A DNA stretch of 64,000 nt from Levilactobacillus zymae DSM 19395 (GCF_001434115.1 NZ_AZDW01000051.1:1-64000), one strand, 5' to 3'. Positions 26,528-36,496 are shown, counted from the first letter of the stretch. Program-made: numbers and translations. The notes: generated from the sequence alone by a model not told the origin.

Positions 26528-28516
26528 ATGGCAGATATTTCAATCAAGTTCCCTGACGGCAAGGTTCAAGCCTTCGCCGAAGGGACGACGCCGGAAGACG
26601 TTGCCAAGTCCATTTCAATCAGTTTAGCAAAAAAGGCCGTTGCCGCTAAGTATAACGGTGACTTGGTCGACTACCTGACCCCACTGAAGGGTGACGGCGA
26701 CATCGAAATCGTGACGAAGAGCGACGCTGCGGGCTTAGGCGTGTTACGCAACACCGCCGCTGCCTTACTCCGGATCGCGTTAAAGAAGGACTTCCCAGGA
26801 ATCCGTTTAGGGGCCGCTAGTGCCGAAGACGACGGCTTCTACGTGGATACCGACAAGGATGACCAACAAGTCAGTGCCGACGAACTGGACGCATTAGCCG
26901 TGGTCATTGAAAAGTTAGCCAAGGATAAGTTAGACATCAAGCGGATCTCCTTAAACAAGGACGATGCTTTGGCCCAAGCCAAGGACGATCCGTTCAGCAC
27001 CGAGTTGATCAAGGCCGTTGCCGGCGACCAAGTTCCCTTCTTACAGATTGGGGATTACCAAGTCTTAAGTGATGGCGCCCAACTCGCCAACACCGGTGAT
27101 GTTAAGCACTTCAAGTTATTGTCCGTTGCCGGCGCCTACTGGCAAGGCAAGTCCTCGAACCCGATGCTCCAACGGATTTACGGGACCGTCTTCTTCAAGG
27201 ATGGCGACTTAAAGGACGACTTAGCTAAGCGGCAAGAAGCTCGCGAACGGGATCACCGGGTCATCGGGAACCAATTGGACCTGTTCTTCGTTGATCCTAA
27301 GGTCGGGGCCGGCTTACCTTACTGGATGCCAAACGGGGCCACGATTCGGCGGACCATCGAACGTTACATCATCGACAAGGAAGTCGCTAACGGCTACCAA
27401 CACGTTTACACCCCAGTGCTGGCTAACCTGGACCTCTACAAGCAATCTGGTCACTGGGCTCACTACCGTGAAGACATGTTCCCACCAATGGACATGGGTG
27501 ATGGCGAAATGTTGGAATTGCGGCCAATGAACTGCCCAAGCCACATTCAGATTTACAACCACCACATCCGTTCTTACCGGGAATTGCCATTACGGATCGC
27601 TGAACTTGGGATGATGCACCGTTACGAAAAGTCCGGTGCCCTGAGTGGGTTACAACGGGTTCGGGAAATGACGTTGAACGATGGGCACACCTTCGTGGCG
27701 CCAGACCAAATCCAAGACGAATTCAAGCGCATCTTGAAGTTGATGGTTCAAGTCTACGCGGACTTCGACATCAACGATTACACCTTCCGCTTGAGTTACC
27801 GTGACCCGAAGAACACCGAAAAGTACTTCGACGATGACGAAATGTGGAACAAGGCACAACACATGTTGAAGGGTGCCATGGATGACCTGGGCTTGGATTA
27901 CGTCGAAGCCGAAGGGGAAGCGGCCTTCTACGGTCCGAAGTTGGACGTGCAAACCAAGACGGCCATGGGGAACGAAGAAACGTTATCCACCATTCAATTG
28001 GACTTCATGTTGCCAGAACGCTTTGACTTACACTACGTTGGGGCCGATGGTGAAGAACACCGGCCAGTCATGATTCACCGTGGGCTGGTTTCTACGATGG
28101 AACGGTTCACCGCTTACCTGACCGAAATTTACAAGGGAGCCTTCCCAACCTGGTTGGCCCCTAAGCAAGTGACGATCATCCCCGTTTCCGAAGAAAAGCA
28201 CGGCGCTTACGCCGACAAGTTAGCCGCCGAAATGAAGGCCGCCGACATTCGGGTCAACGTCGACAAGCGGGGCGAAAAGATGGGCTACCTGATCCGGGAT
28301 GCCCAGACGCACAAGATTCCGTACACCTTGGTCGTTGGGGAACAAGAAATGGCCAACAACAGTGTCTCCGTGCGGAAGTACGGTGAAGACGATGCCGTTT
28401 CGATGAGCAGCGACGCCTTCATGAAGGAAATCTTGGCCGACATCGCTTCTTACAGCCGCGAAGGCGACACTAAGGGTGAAGAAAGCCAGGTTGAAAAGAA
28501 GTTAGACCAACACTAG
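26528..28516 (+). CDS. thrS: Threonyl-tRNA synthetase
   Basis: This 662-residue class II synthetase has an N-terminal TGS domain (1-65), an editing domain (66-240), the catalytic core and an anticodon-binding domain (540-640, [17 protein letters not shown]). In the core the zinc ligands are visible: Cys in RPMNCPSH, His in the DGHTFV region, and the late His in [11 protein letters not shown] 26528 has AAAGGGAGATC upstream; the long in-frame extension before it lies in the T-box terminator and is not coding. The adjacent T-box controls it. Confidence 0.97.
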   Translation: MADISIKFPDGKVQAFAEGTTPEDVAKSISISLAKKAVAAKYNGDLVDYLTPLKGDGDIEIVTKSDAAGLGVLRNTAAALLRIALKKDFPGIRLGAASAEDDGFYVDTDKDDQQVSADELDALAVVIEKLAKDKLDIKRISLNKDDALAQAKDDPFSTELIKAVAGDQVPFLQIGDYQVLSDGAQLANTGDVKHFKLLSVAGAYWQGKSSNPMLQRIYGTVFFKDGDLKDDLAKRQEARERDHRVIGNQLDLFFVDPKVGAGLPYWMPNGATIRRTIERYIIDKEVANGYQHVYTPVLANLDLYKQSGHWAHYREDMFPPMDMGDGEMLELRPMNCPSHIQIYNHHIRSYRELPLRIAELGMMHRYEKSGALSGLQRVREMTLNDGHTFVAPDQIQDEFKRILKLMVQVYADFDINDYTFRLSYRDPKNTEKYFDDDEMWNKAQHMLKGAMDDLGLDYVEAEGEAAFYGPKLDVQTKTAMGNEETLSTIQLDFMLPERFDLHYVGADGEEHRPVMIHRGLVSTMERFTAYLTEIYKGAFPTWLAPKQVTIIPVSEEKHGAYADKLAAEMKAADIRVNVDKRGEKMGYLIRDAQTHKIPYTLVVGEQEMANNSVSVRKYGEDDAVSMSSDAFMKEILADIASYSREGDTKGEESQVEKKLDQH

Positions 28517-28683
28517 GACGACGTCTAGCGTTGAATCTGAGTTCTTCATTGAAACCCTAAAGCTGGATTAAAACAAAAAAGTGTGAATTTGATTGTTGGG
28601 GTGCTGACCGTTTCTCTGCCAGGCTAAACGGTGGGTGACCGGAACAATTAAAGCCTTAGTCGCTGTAAACCCCTAAAAGGTGG

Positions 28684-28712
28684 TTGACAAGCTCAATCGA
28701 TCCTGATATGAT
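28684..28712 (+). promoter_or_regulatory. Promoter of infC-rpmI-rplT
   Basis: TTGACA at 28684-28689 and TATGAT at 28707-28712 are spaced by 17 bases, with an extended TGA before the -10. This is one of the strongest promoters in the window, as expected for ribosomal genes. The stretch 28517-28683 holds no gene that I can see. Confidence 0.85.
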
Positions 28713-28724
28713 GGTTAAGTTGAG

Positions 28725-28860
28725 AAATTAAGCAGAGGCTACCGCTTCTCGCCTTGTGACCCGATGTCGCTGGGCTGGATATGCACGTTAATTCCGTCTT
28801 TTAGATTGGAATTTCTTGCGGGAGCCGTTTGATTTTCATCAAAGGTTCCCGCATTTTTTG
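28725..28860 (+). promoter_or_regulatory. L20-type autoregulatory leader of infC-rpmI-rplT
   Basis: The leader between promoter and infC holds several pairing segments and ends in a terminator hairpin (GCGGGA near 28818 with TCCCGC near 28847) and T6. In Firmicutes the L20 protein binds such a leader and causes premature termination when in excess. The match is by position and layout, not by a covariance model. Confidence 0.75.
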
Positions 28861-28900
28861 TCTCATGTGATTCTCAAGATTATTTTGGAGGTGGATTACC

Positions 28901-29419
28901 ATAGCAAACGACACGATTGTCAACGAGGGAATTCGCGCACGCGAAGTTCGGTTGATTGCCGACAACGGTGACCAATTAGGAATCAAGTCCAAGCGAGATG
29001 CATTGCAGATCGCCGAAGACGCCAACCTCGATTTAGTTTTGGTTGCACCGAAAGCAAAGCCACCAGTAGCCAAAGTCATGGACTACGGGAAATACCGGTT
29101 CGAGTTGCAAAAGAAGCAACGCGAAGCGCGTAAGAAACAAAAAGTGGTCAGTGTGAAGGAAGTTCGGCTGAGCCCAACCATCGATACCAACGACTTTAAC
29201 TTTAAGTTGAAGAACGCCAAGAAGTTCTTGACCAAGGGTGAAAAGGTCCGGGTTTCGATTCGGTTCAAGGGTCGGGCGATTACTCATAAAGACATTGGTC
29301 GCGAAGTCTTAAACCGGATGGCTCAGGAAACTTCTGACGTCGCTACGGTTGAACAACGGCCCAAGATGGACGGCCGGAGCATGTTCCTCATGCTATCGCC
29401 CATCGCTGAGAAAAAGTAA
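28901..29419 (+). CDS. infC: Translation initiation factor IF-3
   Basis: The 172-residue factor binds the 30S subunit and proofreads start-codon choice. The N-domain ([21 protein letters not shown]) and C-domain ([10 protein letters not shown]...[13 protein letters not shown]) are complete. No ATG, GTG or TTG lies at the expected N-terminus. The GGAGG at 28887-28891 is nine bases before an ATA (28901) that would start [10 protein letters not shown]; an ATT at 28895 is also in frame but only three bases from the ribosome site. Rare start codons are known for infC and allow autoregulation by IF-3. rpmI and rplT follow in the same unit. Confidence 0.9.
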   Translation: MANDTIVNEGIRAREVRLIADNGDQLGIKSKRDALQIAEDANLDLVLVAPKAKPPVAKVMDYGKYRFELQKKQREARKKQKVVSVKEVRLSPTIDTNDFNFKLKNAKKFLTKGEKVRVSIRFKGRAITHKDIGREVLNRMAQETSDVATVEQRPKMDGRSMFLMLSPIAEKK

Positions 29420-29473
29420 GGATTGATGCGGTAATCACTTGCGATTGCCGACACAAGGAGGATATTTCGTACT

Positions 29474-29668
29474 ATGCCAAAGATGAAGACTAACCGTGCT
29501 GCAGCCAAGCGTTTTAAAGTAACTGCTAAGGGCGGGATCAAGAGTGCCAATGCTTACACGTCTCACCGTTTCCACGGTAAGACCAAGAAGCAACGCCGGA
29601 ACCTTCGTGGGACCCGGATGATGGACCAAACGACCATCAAGACTTACCGGAGTTTATTACAAAAGTAA
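29474..29668 (+). CDS. rpmI: 50S ribosomal protein L35
   Basis: The 64-residue basic protein [15 protein letters not shown]... is typical L35. It lies between infC and rplT with an AAGGAGG site. Confidence 0.98.
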   Translation: MPKMKTNRAAAKRFKVTAKGGIKSANAYTSHRFHGKTKKQRRNLRGTRMMDQTTIKTYRSLLQK

Positions 29669-29742
29669 TTCGGTCGTTAAAATTTCGGGTTGACGAGTTA
29701 ATCGTCGCCATAATGTTTGAATTGATTTAGGAGGAAAAGATT

Positions 29743-30102
29743 ATGCCACGAGTTAAAGGCGGTACTGTTACACGCGCACGTCGTAAGAAAGTTTTAAAGT
29801 TAGCTAAGGGTTACCGGGGTTCCAAGCACCGTTTATTTAAGGTTGCTAAGGACCAAGTTCGCAAGGGTTACCAATACTCCTTCCGCGACCGGAAAGCCAC
29901 GAAGCGTAACTTCCGTAAGCTTTGGATTGCCCGGATCAACGCCGCAGCTCGGATGAACGGTCTGAGCTACAGCAAGTTGATGCACGGTTTGAAGTTAGCC
30001 AACATTGACGTTAACCGGAAGATGTTAGCCGACTTAGCAGTGAACGATGCTGCTGCTTTCAAGGCCTTAGCTGACCAAGCTAAGGACGCATTGGCTGCTT
30101 AA
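29743..30102 (+). CDS. rplT: 50S ribosomal protein L20
   Basis: The 119-residue protein has the long basic N-terminal extension ([16 protein letters not shown]) and the globular 23S-binding domain of L20. It assembles early into the 50S subunit and is the likely repressor of its own operon through the leader before infC. TTAGGAGGAAAAG precedes the ATG. Confidence 0.98.
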   Translation: MPRVKGGTVTRARRKKVLKLAKGYRGSKHRLFKVAKDQVRKGYQYSFRDRKATKRNFRKLWIARINAAARMNGLSYSKLMHGLKLANIDVNRKMLADLAVNDAAAFKALADQAKDALAA

Positions 30103-30115
30103 TTCAGTTAATGAG

Positions 30116-30151
30116 AAAAAGACTTCGCTGGCGATCAGCGAAGTCTTTTTT
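30116..30151 (+). terminator. Terminator of infC-rpmI-rplT
   Basis: AAAAAGACTTCGCTG pairs perfectly with CAGCGAAGTCTTTTT around a five-base loop. Confidence 0.9.
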
Positions 30152-30245
30152 ATTAAGAGAGACTCGCGCCTAAAGCACGGGGTGGAGGGCCAATCACGCC
30201 GGGTCCGCTGAAGGGGTCGGAGTGGTAAAATACGCCGAGATTGCG

Positions 30246-30251
30246 TATAAT
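30246..30251 (+). promoter_or_regulatory. -10 element of the yqeG cluster
   Basis: A perfect TATAAT lies 43 bases before the yqeG start. The -35 region (TGGTAA, 30223-30228) is weak. Confidence 0.55.
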
Positions 30252-30293
30252 ATAGTGCTAGATATTATTGGGACGAAGGGAGGAGTCACCCGC

Positions 30294-30836
30294 ATGGTTG
30301 CTGGATTAAAACCCACGTGGATGGTTACCAACGTTTATGATTTGACCCCTAAAGACTTACGGGCCCAGGGGGTGCGGGCGGTTTTGACGGATTTGGATAA
30401 CACGCTGATTGCGTGGAACAATCCGGACGGAACTCCCGAGCTTCGTCATTGGTTGAACTTATTGGAATTGGCGGGGATTCAGGTGATTGTGGTTTCCAAC
30501 AACAGTCGCCAACGGGTCGACCGCGCGGTGGCCCCGTTTCAATTACCCTACATTCACCGGGCCCTCAAGCCCTTTGCGTGGGGCTTGAAACGGGCGTTAC
30601 GCCGGTGGCATTTTCGCCGCGACGAAGTGATCATGGTCGGTGACCAGATCATGACGGACGTTTGGGCGGCCAATCGGAGTGGCATCCGCAGCGTATTGGT
30701 CAAACCCATTTTAAAGTCGGATGCTTGGATCACCAAGGGCAACCGGCTACTCGAAAAAATCGTGATGTGGCGCTTGCGCCGCGTCTACCCAGACTTAACT
30801 TGGCAGGAGGATTTGAATGAACGAAAAGCACATTGA
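30294..30836 (+). CDS. yqeG: YqeG family HAD phosphatase (subfamily IIIA)
   Basis: This 180-residue HAD hydrolase has the nucleophile motif DLDNTLIAW near residues 31-39, the second motif VVSNNS and the late MVGDQIMTD. YqeG members are related to mitochondrial phosphatidylglycerolphosphate phosphatase, but the bacterial substrate is not settled. ATG 30294 has AGGGAGGAG before it. It heads the cluster and overlaps yqeH by 20 bases. Confidence 0.92.
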   Translation: MVAGLKPTWMVTNVYDLTPKDLRAQGVRAVLTDLDNTLIAWNNPDGTPELRHWLNLLELAGIQVIVVSNNSRQRVDRAVAPFQLPYIHRALKPFAWGLKRALRRWHFRRDEVIMVGDQIMTDVWAANRSGIRSVLVKPILKSDAWITKGNRLLEKIVMWRLRRVYPDLTWQEDLNERKAH

Positions 30837-31962
30837 CCCCGTACTGGTTGACGGGGAACCCTTACGGTGTATCGGCTGTGGTGCCGTGCTGCAGACTACG
30901 GATAAAACGGCCCCGGGTTACACGCCCCAATCGGCGTTAGACAAGAGTCTCGCCACGGAGACGCAAGACGTGTATTGCCAACGCTGTTTTCGGTTGCGGC
31001 ACTACAACGAAATCGTTCCCGTGGGGCTGACCGACGACGATTTCTTACAATTACTGACCCAGATTCAGGACGCGAACGCCCTGATCGTTTATGTCGTGGA
31101 TATTTTTGACTTCAATGGGAGTCTGATTCCGGGACTACACCGGTTCGTCGGGGAAAACCCAGTCTTGTTAGTCGGCAACAAGGAAGACTTGATGCCTAGC
31201 TCGCTCAAGCGTAGCAAGCTACAAGACTGGTTACGTCAACGGGCGAACGAGGCGGGCTTACGGCCCATCGATGTGACGCTGCTGAGTGCCAAGACTAACC
31301 AATCCGTCGACGATTTACTCCAAAAGATCGACAAGTACCGCGGCGACCGGGACGTTTACGTGGTCGGGGTCACCAACGTCGGCAAGTCCACGTTAATTAA
31401 TCAAATTATCCGGCAAAACACCGGGGTCAAGGATTTGATCACTACGTCGCGTTTCCCGGGGACGACCTTAGATAAGATTGAACTGCCCCTGGACGACGAC
31501 CACGTGTTAGTGGACACGCCGGGGATCATTCAAAACCAACAGATGGCACATTTCTTGACGGGCAAGGATCTGAAAATCGTGACCCCGCAGAAGCCCATCA
31601 AGCCGAAGGTTTATCAGCTGAACGACCAGCAAACGCTCTTCTTGGGTGGGGTCGGCCGGTTTGACTATAACCAAGGCCCGAAGACGGGCTTTACGGCCTA
31701 CTTTGAAAACAACCTGTACCTGCACCGGACCAAGCTGGCAAACGCCGATGACTTTTACGCGCGGCAACGGGGCGACCTGTTGACGCCGCCGGCAGCGGAT
31801 AACACGGATTTCCCACCGTTAGTCGCCCATCAGTTCAAGACCACGGCCAAGAGCGACCTGGTCTTTGAAGGGTTAGGGTGGATTACCGTGCCGGCCGGGG
31901 TCAACGTGACCGGTTGGGCCCCCGAAGGCGTTGGGGTGTTATTACGCCGAGCAATGATCTAA
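30817..31962 (+). CDS. yqeH: Ribosome biogenesis GTPase YqeH
   Basis: This 381-residue circularly permuted GTPase is needed for 30S assembly. It has an N-terminal zinc finger (CIGCG...CQRC, residues 14-53). The GTPase motifs come in the order G4 (NKEDL), G5 (SAK), G1 (GVTNVGKST, near residue 185), G2 and G3 (DTPG). A C-terminal domain interacts with RNA. The ATG has a GGAGG inside the end of yqeG, so translation is coupled. Confidence 0.96.
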   Translation: MNEKHIDPVLVDGEPLRCIGCGAVLQTTDKTAPGYTPQSALDKSLATETQDVYCQRCFRLRHYNEIVPVGLTDDDFLQLLTQIQDANALIVYVVDIFDFNGSLIPGLHRFVGENPVLLVGNKEDLMPSSLKRSKLQDWLRQRANEAGLRPIDVTLLSAKTNQSVDDLLQKIDKYRGDRDVYVVGVTNVGKSTLINQIIRQNTGVKDLITTSRFPGTTLDKIELPLDDDHVLVDTPGIIQNQQMAHFLTGKDLKIVTPQKPIKPKVYQLNDQQTLFLGGVGRFDYNQGPKTGFTAYFENNLYLHRTKLANADDFYARQRGDLLTPPAADNTDFPPLVAHQFKTTAKSDLVFEGLGWITVPAGVNVTGWAPEGVGVLLRRAMI

Positions 31963-31981
31963 TATAATGGAGGAAACTAAT

Positions 31982-32290
31982 TTGTTACGAGGGAAACAGA
32001 AACGCTACTTACGGGCCCAAGCCCATAGTTTACGGCCCATCTTTTCCGTGGGTAAGAACGGTCTGACCGAGACTTGGTTGGACCAATTGACCGGCGCGCT
32101 GGAGAAGCGGGAACTGATCAAAATCAACCTGCAGCAGAGTGCCGAGGTCACGGTGGCCGACACCAAGGCCTACATTGAAGACAATACCGATATTCAGGTC
32201 GTCCAAACGATTGGGCGGGTGCTGGTCCTGTACCGGCCCGCAACGGACGCCGACAACCAGCGCTTTTCACCAGTGGTTGAAGATATGTAG
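31982..32290 (+). CDS. yhbY: Ribosome assembly RNA-binding protein YhbY
   Basis: This 102-residue CRM-domain protein binds pre-50S particles. The GKNGLTETWLDQL segment carries the conserved GxxG-like loop of CRM domains. The start is TTG 31982, with GGAGGAAA eight bases upstream. An ATG at 31967 lies before the ribosome site and only looks like a start. The resulting length fits the family. Confidence 0.93.
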   Translation: MLRGKQKRYLRAQAHSLRPIFSVGKNGLTETWLDQLTGALEKRELIKINLQQSAEVTVADTKAYIEDNTDIQVVQTIGRVLVLYRPATDADNQRFSPVVEDM

Positions 32291-32304
32291 GGAGGTTTGA
32301 CAAC

Positions 32305-32937
32305 GTGGTCAAGATTTCAGAACGGACGAGTACGCAGACGGTGACCCAGATGACGGCTACCGCGAAGAAACGCCGCATTGGAATTTTAGGGGGGACCTTC
32401 AATCCGCCGCACCTGGGACACCTGGTGATTGCGGATCAAGTGGCCACCCAATTGGGGTTAGACAAGGTGCTGTTTATGCCCGATGCCGAGCCACCCCACG
32501 TTGATCGGAAACTGACGATTCCCGCGGCCGACAGAGTGGCGATGGTCAAGGCGGCTATCGCGGACAACCCGAAGTTCGACCTGGAACTGACCGAAGTGCA
32601 ACGGGGCGGGCTGAGCTACAGCTACGACACCATGTTGCAGCTGACCCAGCAGCATCCCGAAAACCAGTACTACTTCATCATCGGCGGGGACATGGTGGCT
32701 TATCTGCCGAAATGGCACCGTATCGATGAGTTGGTCAAACTGGTCCAGTTCGTGGGCGTCTGCCGCCAGGGATACGCCCACGAGTCGCCGTATCCGGTGC
32801 TGTGGGTCGACGTGCCCAACATCGGCATCAGTTCGACCATGGTCCGGCAACGGGTGCGTAACGGGCAATCCGTGCGTTACCTGGTGCCGACCCTAGTGGA
32901 TTTATATATAAAGGAGCATCTGTTATATCGTGACTGA
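32305..32937 (+). CDS. nadD: Nicotinate-nucleotide adenylyltransferase
   Basis: This 210-residue enzyme makes deamido-NAD in NAD synthesis. The nucleotide-binding motif GGTFNPPHLGH is near residues 29-39 and the ISSTMVR motif is near 177. The first 20 residues are a short polar extension. The start is GTG, with GGGAGGTTTG upstream. The end overlaps yqeK by eight bases. Confidence 0.95.
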   Translation: MVKISERTSTQTVTQMTATAKKRRIGILGGTFNPPHLGHLVIADQVATQLGLDKVLFMPDAEPPHVDRKLTIPAADRVAMVKAAIADNPKFDLELTEVQRGGLSYSYDTMLQLTQQHPENQYYFIIGGDMVAYLPKWHRIDELVKLVQFVGVCRQGYAHESPYPVLWVDVPNIGISSTMVRQRVRNGQSVRYLVPTLVDLYIKEHLLYRD

Positions 32938-33535
32938 GATGACCTATACGCACCAGCTTTTTCCCGGGACTCGCGCGGAGTTACTAGCGCGCTTACGCGA
33001 ACAACTTAACGAGAGTCGCTACCAACACGTTTTGCGGGTGGAAGCCACGGCGATTCAGCTGGCCCAAGCCAACGGGGTTGACCCGGAGCGCGCCAGTATC
33101 GCGGGATTGACCCACGACTACGCGAAGCAACGCCCGGATCAGGACTTTATCGACGCGATTCACCGCTACGCTTTAGATCCGGCCCTGTTGGCCTATGGCA
33201 ATCCCATCTGGCACGGGGTGGTGGGCGCCGAGCTGATCAAGCGCGAGCTGCACATCACCGACGAGGATATCCTCAACGCGACGCGCCACCATACCACCGG
33301 TGCCGTGTATATGACGCCGTTGGAACAGATCGTGTACATGGCCGACTTTATCGAGCCGGCACGTGATTTTCCGGGCGTTACGCAGGCGCGGCAATTGACC
33401 GCGCAGGAACTCGGTCGCGGGGTGGCCTACCAGGCTAAACACACGCTGGAGTATTTGATCGGTAACGGCAAGGTCGTTTACCCCCAATCTCTATTGACGT
33501 ATAACGCCTGGATTCAACGCTACCCGAACGTTTGA
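32930..33535 (+). CDS. yqeK: YqeK, HD-domain diadenosine tetraphosphate hydrolase
   Basis: This 201-residue HD protein hydrolyses Ap4A to two ADP, by homology to characterised Bacillus and Staphylococcus YqeK. The metal-binding residues are in LTHDYAKQ, HGVVGAEL and ATRHHTTG. The GTG start overlaps the end of nadD; an in-frame ATG nine bases on is the alternative. It lies between nadD and rsfS as in other Firmicutes. Confidence 0.94.
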   Translation: MTEMTYTHQLFPGTRAELLARLREQLNESRYQHVLRVEATAIQLAQANGVDPERASIAGLTHDYAKQRPDQDFIDAIHRYALDPALLAYGNPIWHGVVGAELIKRELHITDEDILNATRHHTTGAVYMTPLEQIVYMADFIEPARDFPGVTQARQLTAQELGRGVAYQAKHTLEYLIGNGKVVYPQSLLTYNAWIQRYPNV

Positions 33536-33553
33536 GAGGAGAACAACACTTAT

Positions 33554-33913
33554 ATGGAAAGTAAAGCATTACTAGAAATTGCGGTCAAAGCCGCCGAAAG
33601 CAAGCGGGCCGAAAACATCGTGGCCTTAGACATGCAAAAGGTCAGTCTGATGGCCGACTACTTCCTGATCATGGAAGCCAACTCGAGCCGACAGGTCAAG
33701 GCGATCGCCGATGAAATCAACGATAAGTTGGCCGAAAACGACGTCACGGTTCGTGACATCGAAGGGAAAAACGATGCCAGCTGGATCCTCCTGGACTTAG
33801 GCGACGTGGTCATTCACGTCTTCCAGAAGGAACAACGGGCGCACTACAACCTCGAAAAGCTCTGGTCCGACGCGCCGCTCGTCGACCTGAGCGCCTGGGT
33901 AGAAGAAGCTTGA
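33554..33913 (+). CDS. rsfS: Ribosomal silencing factor RsfS
   Basis: This 119-residue factor binds L14 and blocks subunit joining under starvation. The core segments are LMADYFLIMEANSSRQVKAIADEI and WILLDLGDVVIHVF. A GAGAGGAGAAC site precedes the ATG. Its stop overlaps the next start by four bases. Confidence 0.97.
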   Translation: MESKALLEIAVKAAESKRAENIVALDMQKVSLMADYFLIMEANSSRQVKAIADEINDKLAENDVTVRDIEGKNDASWILLDLGDVVIHVFQKEQRAHYNLEKLWSDAPLVDLSAWVEEA

Positions 33914-34653
33914 TCTACCAATCTTTCGCGCAACTTTACGACGACTTATTCGATCCAGCCATGTACACGCAATGGCTGGATTTTGTCGCCTCACGCGTCG
34001 ATCCAGCTAGCGGCGAGTTGCTGGATCTGGCCTGTGGGAGTGGCCGGTTGGGCGTTCAATTGGCCCAAAAGGGGTATCAGGTCAGCGGCTTAGACCTGTC
34101 CGAAGAGATGCTGGCGTTAGCCGCTAAGCACGCTCAGGAGGCCGACGTGATGTTCCCGTTAATGGCCGGGGACATGCTGGACTTAAGCGCCATCGGGCAG
34201 TACCAAACGGTGACCTGTTTTGCCGATTCGTTCTGCTATTTGCCGGACCTCGACGCCGTGACGCAGGCCTTCACGCAGGTACACGACCACCTCAACGTGG
34301 GGGGGACGTTCCTGTTTGACGTGATCACGCCGCACCAGACCGACGACGTGTACCCGGGGTACATGTACAACTACGTCGACGACCACCGGGCCTTTATCTG
34401 GACCAGCTACGGGATCGAAGACGAGGCACACGCGGTCGACCACGACCTGACCTTTTTTATTCAGGATACGGCCGACGACGCCTACCGTAAGGTGACGGAA
34501 CTCCATCACGAACGGACTTACCTGTTACCGGACTACCGTAAGGCGTTGCGGTTAGCGGGACTGACGTTGAACCGGGTCAGCGCGGACTTCGGGCACGCCG
34601 AGGTCGACGACCAGACCACGCGCTGGTTCTTCGAGGTTACACGGGAGGCGTAA
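33910..34653 (+). CDS. yqeM: Class I SAM-dependent methyltransferase, YqeM family
   Basis: This 247-residue methyltransferase has motif I LLDLACGSGRLG near residues 37-48 and a full Rossmann fold with CFADSFCYL in the position of motif IV. The start is TTG in TTGA, overlapping the rsfS stop, so translation is coupled and the ribosome site is weak. YqeM is nearly always found between rsfS and ylbM in lactobacilli; its substrate is unknown. Confidence 0.9.
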   Translation: MIYQSFAQLYDDLFDPAMYTQWLDFVASRVDPASGELLDLACGSGRLGVQLAQKGYQVSGLDLSEEMLALAAKHAQEADVMFPLMAGDMLDLSAIGQYQTVTCFADSFCYLPDLDAVTQAFTQVHDHLNVGGTFLFDVITPHQTDDVYPGYMYNYVDDHRAFIWTSYGIEDEAHAVDHDLTFFIQDTADDAYRKVTELHHERTYLLPDYRKALRLAGLTLNRVSADFGHAEVDDQTTRWFFEVTREA

Positions 34654-34655
34654 AC

Positions 34656-35804
34656 ATGACGTTACAGGCGGCCGGCATCATTGCCGAATACAATCCGTTT
34701 CATCACGGGCACGCCGACCAACTCCGCCGGGTCCGGGAAACGACCGGGGCCGACGTTCTGGTCGTGGCGTTGAGTGGCAACTGGGTTCAACGGGGCGAAC
34801 CGGCCCTACTGGACAAGTGGCAACGCGCCCAGCTGGCCTTAGCGGGCGGCGCCGACTTGGTCGTGGAACTCCCCACGGCCAGTGCCTTACAGCCGGCCCA
34901 TCTGTTTGCGGCGGGCGGCGTTGAACTGTTAAGCGCGCTGGGATGCCGTTGGCTGGCTTTCGGGACCGAACACCCGGACCTGGATTACGACCGCTTGATG
35001 GCGCATTTACCCACGAATCCGGCGACGTTTAAACGCTTTGACCAGACCTACGCGACGTTGTTTCAGGGCTATCTGCGTGACCACACGGGGATTACCTTAA
35101 GCGCCGCTAACGACATTCTGGGGTTCTTCTACGCGCTGGCGAATCGCCGGCAGGGCGACCCGTTAACGTTGTTGCCGTTGAGTCGGCGGGGCAGTCAGCA
35201 TAACGACGCCACCATCAAAGCAGGAACGGCGTTTGCCAGCGCCACGGCGATCCGCACGGCGGCCTTAGCGGGCGACTGGGCGACCGTGGCCCCGGTGGTA
35301 CCGCCAACGACCCTCACGGCCCTGCAAACGGCGCAGCTGACCAGCTGGGACGATTTCTGGCCGTTGCTGCGGTACCAACTGGTCAGTAGCGACGTGGCGG
35401 ATCTCGGGCAGTTGTATCAACTCACGGAGGGCGTCGAATACCGCCTGAAGAAAGCGGCACTCACGGCGACCAGTTTTGCGGCGTTTATGCACGCCGTGAA
35501 GACCAAACGCTACACCTACACGCGCCTGCAACGGCAGGCGGCGTCGGTTCTCTTGCAAACGAAACCGACCGAGATGTTGACCGGCCCGCAGTATCTGCGG
35601 GTGCTGGGTTATCGTCCGGCGGGCCAAAACTATTTACATCAAATTAAAAAACACGTGACCTTACCGTTAGTCAGTCGAGCGGACCGGGATTGGCAGCGGG
35701 GCGTGGGGGCCCTGGATACCCGGGCCGGCGCGCTGCGGACGCTAATCACCGGGATCGGCCAAGACGATGGGCGAATTCCGGTGAAGTTTCCGCTTTCTAA
35801 ATGA
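34656..35804 (+). CDS. tmcAL: tRNA(Met) cytidine acetate ligase TmcAL (YlbM)
   Basis: This 382-residue enzyme uses acetate and ATP to make N4-acetylcytidine at the wobble position of elongator tRNA-Met. It has a nucleotidyltransferase-like N-terminus, GIIAEYNPFHHGH (residues 7-19), and a conserved SGNWVQRGEPA. The start has GGGAGGCG eight bases upstream. It forms one unit with yqeM, which ends three bases before. Confidence 0.94.
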   Translation: MTLQAAGIIAEYNPFHHGHADQLRRVRETTGADVLVVALSGNWVQRGEPALLDKWQRAQLALAGGADLVVELPTASALQPAHLFAAGGVELLSALGCRWLAFGTEHPDLDYDRLMAHLPTNPATFKRFDQTYATLFQGYLRDHTGITLSAANDILGFFYALANRRQGDPLTLLPLSRRGSQHNDATIKAGTAFASATAIRTAALAGDWATVAPVVPPTTLTALQTAQLTSWDDFWPLLRYQLVSSDVADLGQLYQLTEGVEYRLKKAALTATSFAAFMHAVKTKRYTYTRLQRQAASVLLQTKPTEMLTGPQYLRVLGYRPAGQNYLHQIKKHVTLPLVSRADRDWQRGVGALDTRAGALRTLITGIGQDDGRIPVKFPLSK

Positions 35805-35877
35805 CTATCAAGGAAATTCCCTTGACATCATTTCGCTTGACAGGTATAATTTATCACGTTGCATTGGAGGGATAACG

Positions 35878-36432
35878 ATGAAATGGTCGTTGACCGAATT
35901 ACGTAAGACTCACCGGAGCGAACCGTTAGCCTTCGAGGAGACCTTAGATTTAAAGGCGGACTTGATGGCGCGGTACGGCGACGAGGTCCTAGACCTCACG
36001 CCCGTCAAAGCCAAGGGCCTGGTGTCCGTGGTGAGTGAAGGGGACGTTGTGGTGGTGGCTCAGATTAAGGCCACGCTCACCGTTCCGTCGAGCCGGTCGT
36101 TAGCACCGGTGACCTTACCAGTCGATTTTCAGATGACTGAGTACTACGTATCGGACGCTGCTGCCACGCAACGGTTTGAAAAGACCGACGTGGTGATGGT
36201 GGTTCCCGACGACGTTATCGATTTCGATAAGGCCGTGGGCGATAACCTCATCTTGCAGATTCCGATGCACATTCTGTCCGATGCCGAAAAGCAGGGGGCC
36301 GCGATGCCGGAAGGTAATGACTGGCAGGTTGTCAGTGAAGCGGACCTCGCCAAGGTTGAGGCGGAAAATCAAACTGTTGATCCACGTCTTGCAAAGCTCA
36401 AAGACTTCTTCCCTGATCAGGATGATAAGTAG
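35878..36432 (+). CDS. yceD: YceD family protein (DUF177)
   Basis: This 184-residue acidic protein lies directly before rpmF, the conserved position of the YceD family in most bacteria. In plants and Escherichia coli the family is linked to 23S rRNA maturation. The fold core FEETLDLKADLMARYGDEVLDLTPVKAKGLV is near the N-terminus. A GGAGGG site precedes the ATG. A promoter may lie at 35822-35850 (TTGACA-like and TATAAT-like boxes near the previous stop). Confidence 0.92.
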   Translation: MKWSLTELRKTHRSEPLAFEETLDLKADLMARYGDEVLDLTPVKAKGLVSVVSEGDVVVVAQIKATLTVPSSRSLAPVTLPVDFQMTEYYVSDAAATQRFEKTDVVMVVPDDVIDFDKAVGDNLILQIPMHILSDAEKQGAAMPEGNDWQVVSEADLAKVEAENQTVDPRLAKLKDFFPDQDDK

Positions 36433-36496
36433 TCACTTTGTAAGCCTTAAAAATTTTTTCACTAGTGGATAATTTTAATTAAAGGAGGTGTTTTCT

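Noticed and set aside
28517-28683. Possible gene or RNA between thrS and the infC promoter
   Set aside because: No frame with a ribosome site, and no clear terminator or conserved motif was found; it is best left as spacer.
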